A stretch of DNA of 64,000 nt from Pseudoalteromonas peptidolytica (lineage in GTDB: Bacteria > Pseudomonadota > Gammaproteobacteria > Enterobacterales > Alteromonadaceae), in assembly GCF_012641745.1 (NCBI RefSeq), contig NZ_WEHZ01000012.1:1-64000 (forward strand), in the 5' to 3' direction. The stretch's first letter is position 1; the number at the start of each line of letters is the position of its first letter. A program made the position numbers and the translations under genes. The notes below the pieces were generated by a model, which saw only the letters and a program-made list of their open reading frames with translations, was not told the DNA's origin and did not search any database. Below are positions 9,274 to 17,897 of the stretch, piece by piece.

Positions 9274-9284
9274 AGTCTTATTCC

Positions 9285-10526
9285 TTATAATTCTAGCCAT
9301 TTGCGGTCATACTGATGAACGCGATCACGGGTTTGTAGCTCTCTATCGCGGCAGTAATTACCAATTGGATTACGTTTACAATAATCAACTGCGTCAGCAA
9401 GGATGAACGAATTGAATAACGCATTATCACGAATGGTTTCTAATGCTGTTCGGTGTGCGTTATTGAGCTCACTTGCATAGTAATTCAGGAGGTTGTCGGC
9501 GCGACGGTTATCAAGGATCGCCTGCACCCAATCATCGCTCATATTTTTAAGTGCCAGTTTGGTTAAGATACTTTTTGCAGGGTAGATATCATCTGGTACC
9601 AATGCAGATAAACTTGGTCCTGAATCGGTATAGCTTTCAGTGAATACACGGCTGACGTTATATTTGTCTAAAGTGTCAAATTGAGTGACATAGTTGGTTT
9701 TGATGTAATCAATACTGTTTTTGAACACATCGAAACATGGTGTAGGATTTTCCATCGTACAATTTACGAGCTGGTTTGGGATCACCTTCAGTAGCTCAGT
9801 AGGGTCACCACCAAGCTGCAACGCTGAAACGGTGATTTTAATATTACGTTTTACGTCTTCATCAACTTTTTGTAGTTTACCGCTGACACTGACTTTGCCG
9901 GCCCAGTCAACACCAAGCTGGCCTCCCCATTTCACCTTATCTTCATCATTTTTATATTGAAATTTGAGGTTAATCATCACTTGAGAGCCATACTCAATCG
10001 TTGATACAAACTCATTACCAATATTGTTAAATTTGTCGCCAGGATTGGCGTTTGCTAAGTCCAATGCAACTTGAGTTGGTCGAAAGCCAATTTGCGGATC
10101 GGCAACCAGCATGCGTTTTTTTGGCTTCAAAGAAAGAAACAGAGTATAAGTACCGGTGTAGTTATCAGCGGCGTTTTGCTTGGCGTAGCTGGCTCCGACT
10201 CCAACTTTGATAACGGGAACATCTAGTGCTGCACCTAAGTTACCGTCCAACATACTAGAGAGTTGGCTATAACTCATGTCGACGCCAACGACAAAATCCA
10301 TTTCAGTGTTACCATAGGTCTCATCAACCATTCCTTGTACACTTTGCAACGCATAAAAGCCTTCTTTTTCGCTATGATAGGCAGTGCCCAATGTTACAGA
10401 ATCTAGACTTGCATTGTTTTTTTGGGCAGTGAACTCTTTGGTATCAGCTGCGTTTGCTGACAAACTACAGGCAAAAAGTCCCACTACCCCCATGGCCTGT
10501 GCCAATGGAGAATAACTAAATTTCAT
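9285..10526 (-). CDS. Secreted pore-former-like protein A (CDC/MACPF-like, short form)
   Basis: 413 residues with a signal peptide cut near ANA-ADTK and AAGGA before the ATG. It lines up with protein B almost from end to end: LGTAYHSEKEGF/LGTAFNSDQKRF, VIKVGVGASYAK, LSLKPKKRMLVADPQIG, GNEFVSTIEYGSQVMINLKF, VSGKLQKVDEDVKRNIKI, ITVSALQLGGDPTELLKV, CTMENPTPCF, YNVSRVFTESYTDSG. The YGSQVMINLK then LGGDP order matches the cytolysin core (YGRTVYVKL ... LGGDA); fold assignment is inference. It lacks B's Cys-rich extension, giving a short/long pair as in the two-component CDC-like toxins described from Elizabethkingia. It lies 57 bases after the Hint-domain gene and 11 before the GEVED gene. Confidence 0.85.
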   Translation of the reverse strand: MKFSYSPLAQAMGVVGLFACSLSANAADTKEFTAQKNNASLDSVTLGTAYHSEKEGFYALQSVQGMVDETYGNTEMDFVVGVDMSYSQLSSMLDGNLGAALDVPVIKVGVGASYAKQNAADNYTGTYTLFLSLKPKKRMLVADPQIGFRPTQVALDLANANPGDKFNNIGNEFVSTIEYGSQVMINLKFQYKNDEDKVKWGGQLGVDWAGKVSVSGKLQKVDEDVKRNIKITVSALQLGGDPTELLKVIPNQLVNCTMENPTPCFDVFKNSIDYIKTNYVTQFDTLDKYNVSRVFTESYTDSGPSLSALVPDDIYPAKSILTKLALKNMSDDWVQAILDNRRADNLLNYYASELNNAHRTALETIRDNALFNSFILADAVDYCKRNPIGNYCRDRELQTRDRVHQYDRKWLEL

Positions 10527-10583
10527 ATTGAATTCCTTACAGAGAAGTGTGACCTTTCAAGCAGAAAGGTCACCGGGTAGTGA

Positions 10584-12533
10584 TTAGTTCAAACTATTGA
10601 TGTAATCTGTTTTCCATTTTTCAGGAAGACGTTGCAGGATTTCTTCTTCTGACATGCGAATTTCCTGATCTTTATAGTTAAACTCATCTTGAGTTGCTAA
10701 ATCCCCAACCGCCATACCGTTGGCAAACATGGCAAAGTTACGAGACTCAGACAATACAGACTCCGCTGTTGGCGCAAGTTTTAAGTTGTATATCTTGTCT
10801 TTATATTTTTCTTTGGTTATGTCTGTGACGAGTACAGAACCCCCTTCAGTTAAAATACGGTCGCCCACTTTAAGCTCTTTTGCCCATACTATGCCTTTGT
10901 TAGACGTGGAGATTGGGTGTGTTTCTGTCATTAAAATATCAGAGCCATCTGCACCTTTAATGCGGTACATTTTGATAGCTTCGATACCGACTGACACATC
11001 GACCACTTGCATCGGCTCTTTCACATTTGCGTTGGAAGCCAATGCCCCAAGCACAAGATCTCCTTTACCGATATTTTCAATAGCTTGCTGAGAGCCATCT
11101 GCCATGGTGATTAACGTACCTTTTGCCAGGCAGCTATAACCCAATTTCATCATAGGTAGTACTTCACTATAGAAGTTACCAAAACGCGTTGACGCCTCAG
11201 ACGTTAATGAAACTTGGAAAGCCACCGGCCCACGTCGGCCTGTTTTGAAATATGGGTTCCCTTTAACTGCAAATGTCATGTACCAGTTTGCTGTTGCAAT
11301 ATTGGAAAACAATTTCGCGTTGCCAAAGCGTCCTTCGTTGCGAGGGATATTCCAGCGAATAATGGATTCTTTATTGACCGGATCGACTTCCACGTCTAGA
11401 TAGTCAGAGAATTGCTTGATTGCATTTTCGATACCTCGGTAGCTTTGTTTTGTTGCCCCACCGTATACCCCCTCTTGGAGGTAGATATTAGTAGGTTCAT
11501 CAATACCATTTGGTAACGCGCCCTCAGTAGGGTAGATCTCTAAAATTTCATGAGGGACACGAAGCTCACCATTGAACGGAATATTTACATCGGTGATTTC
11601 ATTTGGATCGCCAACTTGATCTGGCATGTAATCACAGTCTGAGTGTTGGCGGTTTAAGCAAACTTTAATTACTGCGTCGTTATTTTTATCTATTGGTGCC
11701 GTTGCGTTGTATTGAGGGCGACCATCATAAAGCGCTGGTGTAATACCCATTTCTGCTACACTGGAGTTATTTGTACTGTCTTTAGCAACCGCGCCATATA
11801 TTGTCTCAGCGTGTTCCCATGAGAATGGGTACTCAGTATATTTTATGGTCGAGCTGATGGTGCCATCTTCATTCTCTAATTCTACAAAAGAGCTAGCATA
11901 GATAGTGTCGATGTTTGGAAAGTGCTTCTTTAAAGACTTAAGTGAAATAGTCGAAACAGCTGTGGTATCTTTACCGTCAAGCACATTCAATGTAGACCCC
12001 GCTGGTGCCAATTGGTTACCGTGCTCATCTTCAAGTAGTAGGTCAATATAAGTCGCTTTAGTGCCTCCAAACCGTGTGCTTTTTGCTCTGACAATGATGT
12101 AAGGCTCATTGGTATCTGCTGAGATAGCCAAGTTCATATCCATAAAGAAATGTGCTTCTTTGATAATATCAACTTCTGATTCACTTACCGGTGGTGGCGT
12201 TGCTGTCAACTTCGCTGTTTTTGCTACGAGATGTTGCTGTTTGGCAACCTCTAGTGTTTTATGTAGCTGTGGGAACTGACTTTCTTTTCGCCCAGCTTGA
12301 TTGAGGCGTGATGTAGCCAACTTATAATGAAGCGGGTTACTCATGTCTAATTTACGGATCCCGAATTTATCGGGCGTTGTAACTGCTTGACCATATAAAG
12401 CAGCAGGCCCTGATTGAGTTGACACTATACTACTGTCTAAGTGCGACTCGTTGATAGTGTTGGCTGCTACTGCATTGCTGACGGCCAGCGCGACTGTGAG
12501 CGGAATGAATATCTTTTTGTTAAACTTTTTCAT
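10584..12533 (-). CDS. Secreted protein with C-terminal Hint (Hedgehog/intein) domain
   Basis: 649 residues; signal peptide cut near AVA-ANTI; TAAGGAAA before the ATG. Residues about 120-460 form a beta-rich domain of no recognised family. From Cys468 a Hint domain follows: YSCLAKGTLITMADGSQQAI with GKGDLVLG, the TETHPIS motif (536-542, His539) and KELKVGDRIL, then NFAMFANGMAVGDLATQ (599-615). Cys at position 1 and TxTH are the residues that drive N-S acyl shift and cleavage in Hint domains. The end reads FANGMAVGD, as in many bacterial stand-alone Hint proteins, instead of the intein His-Asn end. So autocleavage between Gly466-Tyr467-Ser and Cys468, without splicing, is a reasonable inference. 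It lies 10 bases after the M4 protease gene. Confidence 0.87.
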   Translation of the reverse strand: MKKFNKKIFIPLTVALAVSNAVAANTINESHLDSSIVSTQSGPAALYGQAVTTPDKFGIRKLDMSNPLHYKLATSRLNQAGRKESQFPQLHKTLEVAKQQHLVAKTAKLTATPPPVSESEVDIIKEAHFFMDMNLAISADTNEPYIIVRAKSTRFGGTKATYIDLLLEDEHGNQLAPAGSTLNVLDGKDTTAVSTISLKSLKKHFPNIDTIYASSFVELENEDGTISSTIKYTEYPFSWEHAETIYGAVAKDSTNNSSVAEMGITPALYDGRPQYNATAPIDKNNDAVIKVCLNRQHSDCDYMPDQVGDPNEITDVNIPFNGELRVPHEILEIYPTEGALPNGIDEPTNIYLQEGVYGGATKQSYRGIENAIKQFSDYLDVEVDPVNKESIIRWNIPRNEGRFGNAKLFSNIATANWYMTFAVKGNPYFKTGRRGPVAFQVSLTSEASTRFGNFYSEVLPMMKLGYSCLAKGTLITMADGSQQAIENIGKGDLVLGALASNANVKEPMQVVDVSVGIEAIKMYRIKGADGSDILMTETHPISTSNKGIVWAKELKVGDRILTEGGSVLVTDITKEKYKDKIYNLKLAPTAESVLSESRNFAMFANGMAVGDLATQDEFNYKDQEIRMSEEEILQRLPEKWKTDYINSLN

Positions 12534-12543
12534 ATTATTTTCC

Positions 12544-15500
12544 TTAATTCTTATAAATTTCTACTAAGTAGTCTTCAATTTCTCCGCTCCCCGAGGTAGC
12601 GGCACTGCTATAGTCAGAGCAAGGGTCAATACTATTTACTCTGCTAAATCCGTAGTACTGCAAAATTCTCATTCGTGTTGTTGTGACAGGTTGTGAGAGT
12701 TGATTACTTGGGATACTAAACTCTCCCTCAACATAGCCTTTACCGTAGTCTTGGTTTGTTTGATCAAAGTCCATAATGAGTAATTCAGACTTGTCATTTC
12801 TCCAATCACCATTGCCAAACTGGCCGTCACCATTGAGGTCTATCCAAACATGGTAATTTTCCGCGAATGCCTCACTACCGGCATAACCTGCTTCAATTCG
12901 ATAGGTATTATTTTGTGTTGCGTATAGCTTGATGGGGTTGTTAGGGTTTACCACACCAGCTTGTTGGTTATTATCAAATGGCCCATCTTGGTTAAAGGTG
13001 ACGTTTGCAATGTGTTCATAATCGGTCAGACCGGCGGCTGTGCAATATTCAACAGGCTGCGCAGACTCAAGCGTTATCAACATATTCTTGGTGCCTGTCA
13101 CTCTATCTCCCCAGTCATCCCACCAAGGCTTGTCATAACTGATTGAGAGACTGGCACTAAACGCTCCGGCAGACTGATATATGTGTTGTGTATCTTGGCC
13201 AAAGTCGCCATGTTGGGTCAGCGTAGTACCGTCGCCAAAGTTCCAGACTAGGGTGACATCTGGGTTGCGTGCGGCATTATCTGGTTTTGAGGTAGTGTTA
13301 TTAAATGTGACTTCAAACGTACCATCACTCAACTCTGTTACTGTAAAACTGACTTCTGGAGTAAAAGAAGATTGGCCTATTTTTACTGCTTTACTGAGCG
13401 CTTGCTCGCCATCTTCATGGCGTATGGTTAGCGTGATCGTATATTCGCCATCATTTTGATAGGTGTGCTGGGTATTTTGCACCAACGAAGTCGCACCATC
13501 TCCAAATTGCCACTCCACGGTGCTTCCTGCTGGCATCACACTTTGGTCAGTATTTACAAACACAGTGTTGCCTGAAACACGCGGAGTAAACAATGGCGTA
13601 ATCGTGGTGCTAAACGGTACTTGTTTATTCCAGCTACCGATTTCTTTATTAAATCTGTCGTACGCTTTTACACTAACGGCATAACTTCCTGATTTTGCGT
13701 AGGCATGTGATGGCGACATTTTCGAGCTTGTTGCTCCATCTCCAAACTGCCATTGCCAACGCTTAACGCGATCATCAACAGTGTTATTAACAAAGTTGAT
13801 CTGGTTGACACCTTGATTTGCAGCGATCTTCATCTCTACTGGATCGTTATTTTCAATTAACTTGACGGTGTAGTCTTCGATTTCACCCCAAGAGATATCG
13901 CCGCATGCCGACTTAACAATTCCAAATGACACCATGGTACGAATGCGATAAGTTTGGTTTAATTCGCCGCTTAGTGAAATGTCTCCGCTCAACTGTGTTT
14001 TATTGCTGCCAAAAAGTGCCAGCTCTTCAGTTTTATGAAACAGGCCGTCGTTATTCCTATCCAACCAGACATAAAAGTTTTTAGTTTTATCCTTTGTATC
14101 TGGATGAGGGGCTGCCACGAGTGTGATGTTCAGCGCTTTTCCATCTTTAATATCAATGACATTGCTTGAGTAATCACTGTAATTACTAGAAGTAGATTCA
14201 TTTATGTAATCATTCAATGTGACTGAAGAAAGGTAGTATTTACTATGGTTAACCCCTTGTGCCGAGCAATAGTCAGCGTACACGTCAATAGGGAGTGTGT
14301 AGGTATCTGACTGACCAGATGGGTCGGTTGCTTTCAAGGAGACATCATACTTTCCTGCGGCGTTATAGCTATGGCTGATTTCAAAGGCACTATTGGTTGC
14401 GCTACCATCTCCAAAGTTCCATTCCCATTGCCAACCTTCACTGTTTTCTGCGGAAATGTGCTGTCCATCTTTTCTGGTTAAGTTCTTAAAATCAAAAGAT
14501 AAAAATTTACGATCAAAGTTAAGCTCGGACTCTAACCCTTGATTAACTGTGAGCTTAATTCCCACTTGTGAAAAAGCTTTACGAACATGGTTTTTCAGCT
14601 CAGAGGTTTGCCATTGGCTTCCGTCTTGCTTGCTGACGCCGTCTTGTCTTAATCGATCGTTTATACTGCTGGCTTGTCGCATCACGCAATCTGCGGCTGT
14701 AAGATAGGTGCTGTTACTCGTCCAACAGTTTTTGTTAGCATTGGCGAAAAGAATAAAAGAATATTTGGTATTCCATGGCGAAGGTTCATTGGCAAGCTCT
14801 GCTGTAGAGAGATAGTAGAACGCCTTATTAGATACACCGGCACCATGGTGAGACGTGATGGAGTCATCATAATCATCTATATGATCAATCGAGTTGCCAT
14901 CGAGGGTGGGGGTTTTGAAATAACGCAAAGCATCACCGAGCCGAAACGTTTCATGATTACTTTTCCAGTCATTGACACCGGAATAAAAAAACTCAGCTGC
15001 TTCTCCAGCCATATCTGAAAATGCTTCGTTAATTGCTCGAGCCTGCCCAGTGAGCATAGACTTTGGTGTATTTGACCCATATTCTTCAGTAAAGCCATGA
15101 GCTATTTCATGCGCGACTACATCAAGAGAAACCATAGGGTAAAAGAGATAATCACCATCACCAAAATACACTTCACCACTTTCATAGAATGCTTGATCCA
15201 TGTTTAGGCCGTAATGGACATTTTGAATGATCTTTTTATCAAAATAGGGTTTCTGACCGAGGTAAGCTTCAAACATCAAGCTCGCTGTTTGACCAAAGTG
15301 GTGGGCATCATTCAATGCCGAACGAGCGCCATGATATTCTTTATAGTCGTTTCTTGTTGAATTTGAACAATCGTAGCTATAGGGGACACTTATCTGTGCC
15401 GTACTATGATTGTAGTTGCGTGTTTCAACATTTTTTGCATCGAACAAGCAGTTGGTTTGCTGTCCATTTGCTTGCATAGACACTACAAAAGTTTTTGGTG

Positions 15501-16227
15501 GGTATGATACATAGTCGGCTTGTTTGTAATCTTGACGAGAAACTTTGTCGTTTCCAGACGGACCACTGCCACCTTCATGAACGATTTTTTGTAATACATC
15601 TGCCTGAGTTATAACTTCGTTGCTGGTGAGATCCACAAAAGTTAAAATTCGTTGAGGCTGATAAGGCGCTGAGTGAAAGTCAGTGAAAAAGCTTACTTTT
15701 GCCGCATGTCGGGCTTTGCCTTGATCATCAATGTATATCACCTCTTCAGCATGTTTGCGTTTAAAAGTCCGTGGGCGCTCTGCTGGAAATTGGGCAATAA
15801 CAGCGGCTAAAGCATCTTCCAGTTGCTGCGCTTTTACTTCAGCAATGTGAGGAATATCTTTTTCAATATTAACGATAATGTCGCCGTATACTTGCTCGAC
15901 AACACCATTATTATCAGTTAGTACAACGAGATCCTGATCCCAAATTGGGATGTTGTGATATTTTTGAGTAATTGTGTGGCTGTGCTGTGTTTCGCTTATT
16001 TGTTCTTGATGAAACTCCAACGACTGACCTGTATATTGGGTTGCGAATGTGTTTAATGCGAGCAAATAGTTATGCTGTTGCACGTCCATACGCCCCAACA
16101 GTGGTTGTTTTTTTTGTAATGCAGATGTAATGTGATCTGCGTTATTAAATAGAAAAATTCGTTCAGTTGCGTGGCAATGCAACGAAAACATTGACGCTAA
16201 AACGCACAGATATTTAAACCCTTGCAT
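12544..16227 (-). CDS. Vibriolysin-like M4 metalloprotease with PKD and GEVED repeats
   Basis: 1227 residues from ATG 16227, chosen because GGAG precedes it at good spacing and a signal peptide (LCVLASMFSLHCHA) starts there; an ATG at 16263 would add 12 polar residues. Order: signal peptide, FTP/PepSY propeptide (about 45-215), M4 catalytic domain (about 235-560) with zinc motif HEIAH at 373-377, third ligand in NEAFSDMAGE (about 401) and catalytic His in SHHGAGVSNKAFYYL (about 460). Then PKD (WNFGDGS), GEVED 1 (YCSAQG...GEIEDYTV), three PKD domains (QFGDGA, QFGDGA, NFGDGT) and GEVED 2 (YCTAAG...GEIEDYLV). Typical vibriolysins have far shorter tails, so this tail is exceptional. First gene of the secreted cluster. 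It may mature the pore-former-like proteins (inference). Confidence 0.93.
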   Translation of the reverse strand: MQGFKYLCVLASMFSLHCHATERIFLFNNADHITSALQKKQPLLGRMDVQQHNYLLALNTFATQYTGQSLEFHQEQISETQHSHTITQKYHNIPIWDQDLVVLTDNNGVVEQVYGDIIVNIEKDIPHIAEVKAQQLEDALAAVIAQFPAERPRTFKRKHAEEVIYIDDQGKARHAAKVSFFTDFHSAPYQPQRILTFVDLTSNEVITQADVLQKIVHEGGSGPSGNDKVSRQDYKQADYVSYPPKTFVVSMQANGQQTNCLFDAKNVETRNYNHSTAQISVPYSYDCSNSTRNDYKEYHGARSALNDAHHFGQTASLMFEAYLGQKPYFDKKIIQNVHYGLNMDQAFYESGEVYFGDGDYLFYPMVSLDVVAHEIAHGFTEEYGSNTPKSMLTGQARAINEAFSDMAGEAAEFFYSGVNDWKSNHETFRLGDALRYFKTPTLDGNSIDHIDDYDDSITSHHGAGVSNKAFYYLSTAELANEPSPWNTKYSFILFANANKNCWTSNSTYLTAADCVMRQASSINDRLRQDGVSKQDGSQWQTSELKNHVRKAFSQVGIKLTVNQGLESELNFDRKFLSFDFKNLTRKDGQHISAENSEGWQWEWNFGDGSATNSAFEISHSYNAAGKYDVSLKATDPSGQSDTYTLPIDVYADYCSAQGVNHSKYYLSSVTLNDYINESTSSNYSDYSSNVIDIKDGKALNITLVAAPHPDTKDKTKNFYVWLDRNNDGLFHKTEELALFGSNKTQLSGDISLSGELNQTYRIRTMVSFGIVKSACGDISWGEIEDYTVKLIENNDPVEMKIAANQGVNQINFVNNTVDDRVKRWQWQFGDGATSSKMSPSHAYAKSGSYAVSVKAYDRFNKEIGSWNKQVPFSTTITPLFTPRVSGNTVFVNTDQSVMPAGSTVEWQFGDGATSLVQNTQHTYQNDGEYTITLTIRHEDGEQALSKAVKIGQSSFTPEVSFTVTELSDGTFEVTFNNTTSKPDNAARNPDVTLVWNFGDGTTLTQHGDFGQDTQHIYQSAGAFSASLSISYDKPWWDDWGDRVTGTKNMLITLESAQPVEYCTAAGLTDYEHIANVTFNQDGPFDNNQQAGVVNPNNPIKLYATQNNTYRIEAGYAGSEAFAENYHVWIDLNGDGQFGNGDWRNDKSELLIMDFDQTNQDYGKGYVEGEFSIPSNQLSQPVTTTRMRILQYYGFSRVNSIDPCSDYSSAATSGSGEIEDYLVEIYKN

Positions 16228-16263
16228 ATTAACTCCATAATTATTTTTAAGATTCCTTCCCAC

Positions 16264-16686
16264 CTAAACGTCACTGCTCAATTTGAGACTACTTCTGTGC
16301 GAATGAGTGTGGTCTGCGATTAGTGCTTTTACTTTGAGCACAAACTCTACGGTAATAAAGAATTTCAAATAAATAAATAACAAAAAATAAACAATTTAAC
16401 ATCTTCTTGTTTTCTTTGGTAATTTAGATTTTAACATTGGTTTTTTATGAATTAACGTTAGTGGTTGTTATTGTTAGTTAAATCTCAACGGTTTTGTGCT
16501 GTAAAAGTTGTGGGGACTTGACGGAAGTGTGGAGTTAATCACTAAGTTAATGTAAAAAAACGTTATTTTTTATTTTTTGTAGTGGCGGTTGTTCTTTTAT
16601 TAGGAACTTTTTTACAATATTGATGAAATAAAATGAATAAGGAAAGTCGCTTTTAAGTGGGATAATTAGATTTATCAGTCTCTGGT
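16264..16686. other. AT-rich upstream region of the protease operon
   Basis: About 420 bases without a plausible gene. It is very AT-rich with several poly-T and poly-A runs (for example around 16370-16390 and 16550-16580), typical of a promoter region for the divergently placed protease operon. I could not assign an operator or a clear -35/-10 pair. Confidence 0.4.
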
Positions 16687-16726
16687 AAAAAGTACCTAGG
16701 CTGTAAGGGTGGGCTAGGTACTTTTT
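16687..16726. terminator. Strong bidirectional terminator
   Basis: AAAAAGTACCTAG (16687-16699) pairs perfectly with CTAGGTACTTTTT (16714-16726) around a 14-base loop, giving a U tract on both strands. It lies 10 bases past the stop of the minus-strand lipoprotein gene and isolates it from the protease operon. Confidence 0.85.
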
Positions 16727-16735
16727 ATTGCTATA

Positions 16736-17272
16736 TTATTGTACAGTGACGTTAATATAGTTGGTCACAAAAGGCGCTATTTCAATAGTACCTGTGGCAT
16801 AAACATCTTTACTCACGTCCTTGCCTTCAATTTTAATATAATATTGACCGGCTGGGATGACAATGTCTGAATAATGGTTTGTACCAAAATGAATGGTATC
16901 ACCTTTTACAAGCCACCCCTCAGGTGAGACCTCATATAAGTAGCCCCTACATTTTATATTTCCGATCCGAGGGTGCTTGCACTCATTAAATTTTAGCCTA
17001 GTTTTCCCATCAGGGTTTTTAGCGGTTTTAACAAACGCAAGTGAGCCATAGTTACGCGGAGTTTTCTCCGCGTGATGTGTCCATACTTTTTCCTTTTTAA
17101 CTGAGTAGTCACTGCTCGAACCACTACTATTTGCTGACACTACGGTGCCAGAGCTGCCAAAAATACCGTTGATAGCACCGTCTACACCATCATTAACCAC
17201 GCGGTTTATATCGTTGCTTTTACATGCGGTTAGAGAGGCCATTGAAAGCGCAATAAGCGTAAGTCTTTTCAT
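16736..17272 (-). CDS. Small lipoprotein of unknown function
   Basis: 178 residues; AAGGATAAATA before the ATG. The signal peptide ends in the lipobox LTAC (Cys17) with KSN after it. A Ser/Gly-rich linker (about 40-58) leads to a beta-rich domain of about 115 residues with one Cys pair (FNECKHPRIGNIKCRG) and closing strands (GQYYIKIEGKDVSKDVYATG, IEIAPFVTNYINVTV) that look like a carboxypeptidase-regulatory or PEGA-like beta sandwich. The family is not recognised. It is a single-gene unit with its own strong terminator. Confidence 0.85.
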   Translation of the reverse strand: MKRLTLIALSMASLTACKSNDINRVVNDGVDGAINGIFGSSGTVVSANSSGSSSDYSVKKEKVWTHHAEKTPRNYGSLAFVKTAKNPDGKTRLKFNECKHPRIGNIKCRGYLYEVSPEGWLVKGDTIHFGTNHYSDIVIPAGQYYIKIEGKDVSKDVYATGTIEIAPFVTNYINVTVQ

Positions 17273-17897
17273 TATTTATCCTTGAAGTTCCATGAGTATC
17301 GCCACTGCTCACTTGCTTGCCCCTGACTGTACAACTATTGCATACATCATGGTGCTAGTCTTTGTGAGAGTATGAGCATTTAGCTCTAAAGTGTATTTAT
17401 TCTTGTGATGTGGTTTTTTTCATTGTTAGTGATCTGACTTTTGAGTAACTGGTTTTTTTAATCAACTATTTAAGAGCTAATTTTGCTAAATTTACCGCCT
17501 ACTTTCCAATATGGGGGGCTTTAATTCACTAGGTTACTCACTTAATCGACTAGACTGATATTCAACCACTCCTTACCTAATCTTAATTCAATACCAGTTC
17601 TCTTCCTCAAAATAGACCACTTAATTAAGATAATTGGTGTTATTTTTGATAAGAATCGCACAAAAGTTTACCGTGTGGTGAAAAAAAGTCCAATAAAAAG
17701 CGGATTATTTATTGGGTTAGGTTAATTTTCCAGCGGATCAAAAAGCTTAATCATCCGATCAATTTAAACAGTGGTGTGTTTGTCTAACTTAGACTTATTG
17801 ATTCCAGTAAATGGCTACTTTGGCGGAGTCGAATAACAAAGTGGTGAGAGGTGGTATAAGGGGGAGCTGTTCATTACAATCCGCAGCGATGTCGACT
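17273..17897. other. Intergenic region with one internally deleted repeat
   Basis: About 620 bases between the lipoprotein start and the end of the histidine kinase gene. No open frame looks coding. It is AT-rich and holds only the 50-bp two-ended remnant at 17591-17640. The rest is unexplained. Confidence 0.4.
17591..17640 (-). repeat. Internally deleted ATACCAATT-family element (50 bp)
   Basis: Opens with ATACCAGTTCTC and closes with CAAAATAGACCACTTAATTA then AGATAATTGGTGT. The closing block is the other terminus of the full element (AAAATAGACCACTTAATTAA at 33914-33933 and 36504-36523). Both ends are kept and the roughly 160-bp middle is gone. Confidence 0.6.
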
